Notes under the pieces: generated by a model
The model's input: only the letters and a program-made list of their open reading frames with translations
Database searches by the model: none
Told to the model about the DNA's origin: nothing
Program-made: the position numbers and the translations under genes
NCBI GenBank assembly: GCA_028564705.1
Contig: JAPXFQ010002813.1
Span: 1,488,001-1,552,000 of the forward strand
Origin: Apricaphanius iberus
Taxonomy: Eukaryota; Chordata; Actinopteri; Cyprinodontiformes; Aphaniidae
Length of the DNA: 64,000 nt
Direction: 5' to 3'
In this document: positions 59,942-64,000 of the stretch, piece by piece
How positions within the stretch are numbered: position 1 is the first letter of the stretch
How the letters are laid out: every line of letters starts with the position of its first letter

Positions 59942-61299
59942 AGCCTAGTCTATGCTTCTGCGTTTTGACAGAGATGGATTGACGGCATTATCCGTCAACG
60001 CAAGGGCACCGTCACCTACGCAAGGACGCACGGAGTAGAGGCCCATTTTTTAACTCTCTGTCTCCGTCGATAGATAGCATATGCATCTAATTGGTCAGTT
60101 TCAGTAACAGCCAAAGATTGCATCACCAGAACTGGGCTCTATAGTCGCTATAATCAGTAATGCAGCGTTTGGCTACTATATGCTTTATATTGAAAGGATA
60201 ATTTATCTAATCTGTTCCTGTGACGATTTTGAACACAAGGAGGTGTAGGAAAACAACAAAAAATGGCTGCTGTGTTTTGTTTCCATGTGTTTCTAGAGTA
60301 TTCTATAATCCGCATTTCTGGTAAAAAGCTTTACAGCTTAACCAAAACTTACTTTCTGTCGTTCATTGCTCCTTGAGGAAGAAATACGTTTACAAGCCTA
60401 GAAAAAACATAAGCGGTGCTGTGTGATAGTAGGCAGAGACACCATGAAAACTTAGCACCCCCTGCTGTTAGGTAAAATGATAATGTTGTATTATTATTTT
60501 CTTAGGGTGTCTTTCTTTATCTCATTGTTCAAATGTACTTCTTAAATGTCATTTGGTTTCAGTCACATTCTCCTTTGCATTGCATCCTGTTCTTTTACTA
60601 TGTTAATGAAGTGTGACTAAATAAAAAGAGACTGCAGAGGGGATGGCCCTTTGTGTCCAGCAGACTAGCTGAGAAGCTGAGAGGAGGAGAACAGACAGAC
60701 ATGGTCAACCACAGTATTCTCCTGGTCTCCCACTGCAAAAAAACCTATTCTATCTCCCTCTGCAGAGCTCATTTGATTGCAATTTCTCTCCGACCCTGTG
60801 TGTGATTCTTTCTAGGTCAATCACTATTTTTTACCTAACCTTTTGGTGCCGAGACCCGACGTACGGAGCACTCCCGCCGGTGGTCTCCGTCGCAGGAATT
60901 GCTTCACTGACCAGCTGCATAAACTTTCACGAGGACCCCCTGCGCATGCTCCCGTGCGATCGATTCGGTTTGAATCACTCCCAGGGAGATTGTGAGTACA
61001 TCTTTTTTGTGCATCTTTACATTTAAAAAAAAAATTCTAAGATAGTCAGGGTATATTCTGCTGTTATCCTATCTCCCTCTGCAGAGCTCAATTGATTGCA
61101 ATTTCTCTCCGACCCCTGTGTGTGATTCTTTCTAGGTCAACCACTATTTTTTACATAACATCTGCTGTCCTGGTCGAGCAACGCTGACAAAATAATAGAG
61201 AATGGAGTGGTAGAGCGGATTACTATAAACAGAAAACGTCTCCGTCAATACGTCTGCGTCTGAGTGCAAATTTGCAGTGGGATAAGCATAAACTAGGCT
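59942..61299. mobile_element. PIF/Harbinger-like element interrupted by an LTR element
   Basis: The left end AGCCTAGTCTATGCTTCT and the inverted right end (AGCCTAGTTTATGCTTAT) match at 16 of 18 positions. TTA flanks both sides (59939-59941 and 61300-61302), the 3-bp TWA duplication of PIF/Harbinger. Subterminal CCGTCAA and CCGTCGA words recur at both sides. The interior is interrupted by the LTR element at 60466-61160. Without it the element is about 660 bp, similar in size to the Harbinger MITE at 52028. No transposase was seen. Confidence 0.75.
60466..61160 (+). mobile_element. Internally deleted LTR retrotransposon
   Basis: The 5' LTR (60466-60840) starts TGTTAGGTAAAA and ends TTTTTTACCTAACC, near-perfect short inverted ends with the usual terminal CA mutated to CC. 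A primer-site-like TGGTGCCGAGACCCGA follows at 60844, three bases after the LTR. Then comes a leader with a donor-like GATTGTGAGTAC (about 60988-60999). From 61064 to 61160 the last 97 bp of the LTR recur, ending TTACATAACA. CCTGC (60461-60465) and TCTGC (61161-61165) flank the whole as a 4-of-5 target duplication. All coding genes are missing. It could be a gypsy-type or retroviral-type element; the sequence does not decide. Confidence 0.75.
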
Positions 61300-61434
61300 T
61301 TACGCTATAGTCTGCTGCCTGGTTTTGGAGAAGCCCCGGCTGCAATCGAACCACACCAGAGTTAACTTCAACTGAGCCGAAACCTATGTTTTTAGGTGAA
61401 CCCGTTTTGAACAGACTATAGAATCACAGGGGTT

Positions 61435-62055
61435 TGTTCCGTATTTTCATAAATGTCCAATATGTGTGTTGGTCATAGGCTTCATATTGCCTTATTATAA
61501 CTAAATAGCCTATCTAAAAATAAAATACAAATCACCCAACTACAGTCAGCAAAACTGTTCTGGCGGCGGGATCTAAAGAGACCGCAAATTGTTTGTGTTT
61601 GCAGCTCGCACGTGATGCGCACTCAGGATTGATCAGGTACACTCACACAAATCACACTGGCGCTTCACACGCAGCACCTTTAAAATTGTCCCAAAAACGC
61701 TTACAGAGATGAGTGGGAAGAGGCCCATCCTAGGCTGGACAGGGTCAGTATAGACGAACACAATGCAAATTGTAAACAATGCAGTGAGTGTTATCGGTCG
61801 CGCACTGTGAAAACTCACTGCACAGCACAGCACACAAGAACGCAGAAAACACACGTCTGTGTGGCTTATGTAGGCTAAAACCTTCCGAATAGATTACATT
61901 TATTGTGCATTTTCCAAGATGTGTCGTCCATGTGCAATTTTATTTTTGTTTTAATAATTGTGAAGAATTTTGTTGTTGTTTTTTAAAGCCAGTAGGTTTA
62001 GGTATCCAATCAATACAAATAACAACTTAAAGAACAAATAATGGTAACTGATTAA
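61435..62055. other. Unrecognised DNA with one copy of a 36-bp direct repeat
   Basis: 61903-61938 is identical to 59708-59743. A 73-codon minus-strand frame (61633-61854) has no domain. The stretch 61560-61860 is relatively CpG-rich and non-repetitive. Confidence 0.45.
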
Positions 62056-62065
62056 TTGATATGCG

Positions 62066-62470
62066 CAGCTGGTAGCACAGCTCACCTCACAGCTAGAAGG
62101 TCCTGGCTTCGATTCCTGCCAGGGACGCTGTGGGTGCTGAGGGTAGGGTTGGCAAAAGGGCCTTTCTGTGTGGAGTTTGCATGTTCTCCCCGTGTTCCCT
62201 TGAGTAGTTAATGTGAGCTACTCCCACAAAAACATGCACCAGTTCTGGGCTATATACTGCCTCCTCCTGGCTGACTGGGGCGCCTGAGGGGTTGGAGAGG
62301 ATCTGGCTGGATAGTGTGATCCTTCCACACGCTATGTCCAGCTGGGGGAACCCCACCCCCTCGGGTGAAAAAATGGGCCCACTCCCTCCACAAGCAGGAA
62401 GGAGGCTTGAGCTTCAATGCAGGGCCCTCCTGCGGTCGGCAGAGGGAGAGCAATGCCCAGGACTGTACTT
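62066..62470 (+). mobile_element. tRNA-headed composite retroposon, degenerate
   Basis: The head (GCGCAGCTGGTAGCACAGC, then GGCTTCGATTCCTGCC) is tRNA-like. The middle GCCTTTCTGTGTGGAGTTTG, then CATGTTCTCCCCGTG, matches the shared body seen at 32995-33370 on the other strand. After it comes a block with GTTGGAGAGGATCTGGCTGG and GATAGTGTGATCC that I associate with another fish retroposon. No target duplication is clear. Confidence 0.55.
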
Positions 62471-62474
62471 AGGT

Positions 62475-63390
62475 AGGAACACTGGGGTGAGAAAAATGGG
62501 GAAAAAACCGTGGGATAAAAAAACATTTAAAATGAAAAATGTTTGGATAGGTTTCTGGCTTTTGAAATGATATATTTTAGGGAAATAGCCAATAAATGTT
62601 AAGTTAACATTGCATTTAATTTCTTAGTGTGGTTTGATTGTTGTTTGGACAAGTCATGTAAGCTAATGTATTTAACTATTTTTCATCCCACTCCTAAATT
62701 TGTATTTACATGAGCAGATAAACAAGTTTGGGGTTCATCTGCAATATCCCCATACAGTCACTTTAGAAAGAAAATATTGAACATACATTGTTGGAAGCTC
62801 AACAAACAGACCTCATGTTGTTCTCAGAATAGTCACACTGCATGTTAACATAAGTTGTATAAACTTTATTTCCTTTTTTATGTGGATGCATTTCATTGCA
62901 GCTTTTTGTAGTCTAACTTACAGAACTGATGCATGAATGTGTATATTGTGAATAAAGCATTTTAAGATTAATGTATAACCATTCTGGATGACCCCTAAGT
63001 ACCACACCTCCCCATGAGTCGGACGACTCAGTCCGTGGTGAAGAGCGCCCTGTAGCCCTGTGTAAGTGTGCCTTATTTTAATTCATGTAAGTTGGTAACC
63101 CTACCACCTATGCAAACGAACCGGCCTTTTTTGGGCAAATTAAAAAGATTTTTAAGAAGAATAACCGCGGCTGCCATGAATGTATTTATTTGTTAAGCAG
63201 ACTATGCAGAGCAGGTCACATGATGCTGTCTAATAAGAAGCTTCAAAAGTATTTTTAAGTGTCAAAATCGATTTTTATAATAAACCCAGACTTCTTAGAC
63301 AAACAATTTTGTACAGAGCCCAAATACAGTATTTTAAGCTGTCCACTCGAAAATAGGTAGTGTTTTCCTAAACCTTGACCACATGTTTGA
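62475..63390. other. Unrecognised noncoding DNA
   Basis: No gene or repeat family was recognised. A compact palindrome GAGTCG-GA-CGACTC occurs at about 63016-63029. Confidence 0.5.
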
Positions 63391-63393
63391 CTC

Positions 63394-63834
63394 AGTACGT
63401 TTACACGCACATCTAAATCAAGCTTTTTAGAATAATCCGAATAAGGATTTGTCCCCTGTTGAGAACAGAGTCCCAGTTTATATGCCACTCAGAAAATCGA
63501 ATTACTAAATAAAGTACACTCAACTCCACAACAATAGATGGCGAATGTGCCCCTACGTGTTACCCTTGTAGCAGTTAGCTTCCAGCTGTACTCAGGTAGT
63601 AATCTGAGGCTGGCTGACGTGAAGCAGACACAATGCATCACCTCTTCGTAAATCCAAACATGCACTGATTGGCCGCCTACGTTTGTCTTAGACGCCATAT
63701 GCCTCTTATAACAATACTGTTGTTATTTTTGGGTACCCAAGAGCGGACTAAGGCGTATACATGCATTTTAAAAGTGTGATTTCAGTCAGACTAAGGTAAT
63801 AATTTGACTTTCTCTTACTACATGTGAACGTACT
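63394..63834. mobile_element. Candidate MITE with AGTACGTTYACAYG ends
   Basis: AGTACGTTTACACG at the left and CATGTGAACGTACT at the right are inverted matches with two differences. Interior words (AATAATCCGAATAAGGATT and CAGTCAGACTAAGG) recall a fish family also faintly visible at 12960-13580. Flanks do not show a secure target duplication. Confidence 0.5.
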
Positions 63835-64000
63835 AACTGGGTGTGCAGTCGATTGTCCCAGAGTACGGAATATGGATGTTGACTCCTGACCATTTCTTGA
63901 TCAGAATCCAAGCATTCTCGTCAGTTGGAATATGTTTTTTTGTGGTTTTATTTTGTGATCTCCCTCTGCTGCCTATCTTTTTAGATTTCTCTTCAATATT
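63835..64000. other. Unrecognised noncoding DNA to window end
   Basis: Nothing was identified. Confidence 0.5.

Larger units (their letters stand above)
58907..61433. mobile_element. TIR element hosting a SINE, a Harbinger element and an LTR element
   Basis: ACCCCTGTGATTCTATAG at 58907-58924 is repeated exactly in inverted form at 61416-61433. If the SINE at 58939 and its target duplication are discounted, the match extends by TCTG, to 22 bp. Without the SINE and the Harbinger-like insert the element is about 0.9 kb. It carries an acidic exon-like frame (59465-59770) and a hAT-like terminus (about 59780-59837). Outer flanks read TTTA and TTTG, so the target duplication is unresolved. The superfamily is not recognised. 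Confidence 0.55.

Noticed and set aside
63005..63060. Hammerhead-ribozyme-like GAGTCGGACGACTC stem
   Set aside because: The conserved CUGANGA and GAAA core is missing and the loop is only 2 nt, so it is probably a chance palindrome.
1..64000. CRISPR arrays, bacterial operons, riboswitches, rho-independent terminators
   Set aside because: No regularly spaced repeats and no prokaryotic gene organisation. The repeat families are those of a fish genome.

Overview
The window looks like AT-rich intergenic or deep-intronic DNA from a ray-finned (teleost) fish. The evidence is the repeat content: L2-clade LINEs with TTGAA-type tails, a Rex6/Dong-like LINE fragment, tRNA-headed SINEs, Tc1-like transposase relics, hAT and PIF/Harbinger MITEs, and LTR-element pieces. 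I found no exon of a recognisable host gene, no tRNA or rRNA gene and no CRISPR array. Nearly all open frames are chance frames or decayed transposon proteins. The species cannot be fixed from this.

Layout. 1-20 kb: mostly unrecognised DNA. It carries a Kolobok-like MITE (1685-2297), a hAT element inserted inside an older TA-flanked element (5348-6451), a CpG-rich patch (6590-6980), a MITE with 19-bp inverted ends (10203-10900), an L2 3' end on the minus strand (13638-14578), a tRNA-SINE (17461-17688) and a Rex6/Dong-like endonuclease remnant (18530-18880). 20-24.4 kb: one nearly complete but broken L2-type LINE on the minus strand, with ORF1 (esterase-like domain), APE endonuclease and reverse transcriptase all visible. 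27-29 kb: mixed LINE and MITE remnants. 33.0-33.4 kb: a minus-strand SINE with clear target-site duplication. 34.2-36.6 kb: an L2 copy inserted in the 3' UTR of another L2 copy. 40-43.4 kb: two unrelated Tc1-like transposase relics.

44-52 kb is mostly unrecognised and may hold conserved noncoding sequence. 52.0-57.0 kb holds a PIF/Harbinger MITE, a second large TIR element, and an LTR-like segment followed by a decayed repeat-rich coding region with three consecutive in-frame minisatellites. 57.3-61.5 kb is the most layered part. A TIR-bounded element has a SINE in its left end and an exon-like acidic open frame inside, and it was hit by a TTA-flanked Harbinger-like element. That element was in turn hit by an LTR retrotransposon, now internally deleted.

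Nothing here behaves as a cooperating gene system. The content is a record of transposition. The strongest candidates for something undescribed are the TIR element at 58907-61433 with its exon-like frame, the 36-bp direct repeat linking 59708 and 61903, the repeat-rich LTR-associated protein relic at 55.2-57.0 kb, and the perfect hairpin at 7625-7662. Element names rest on remembered family hallmarks, not on database searches.
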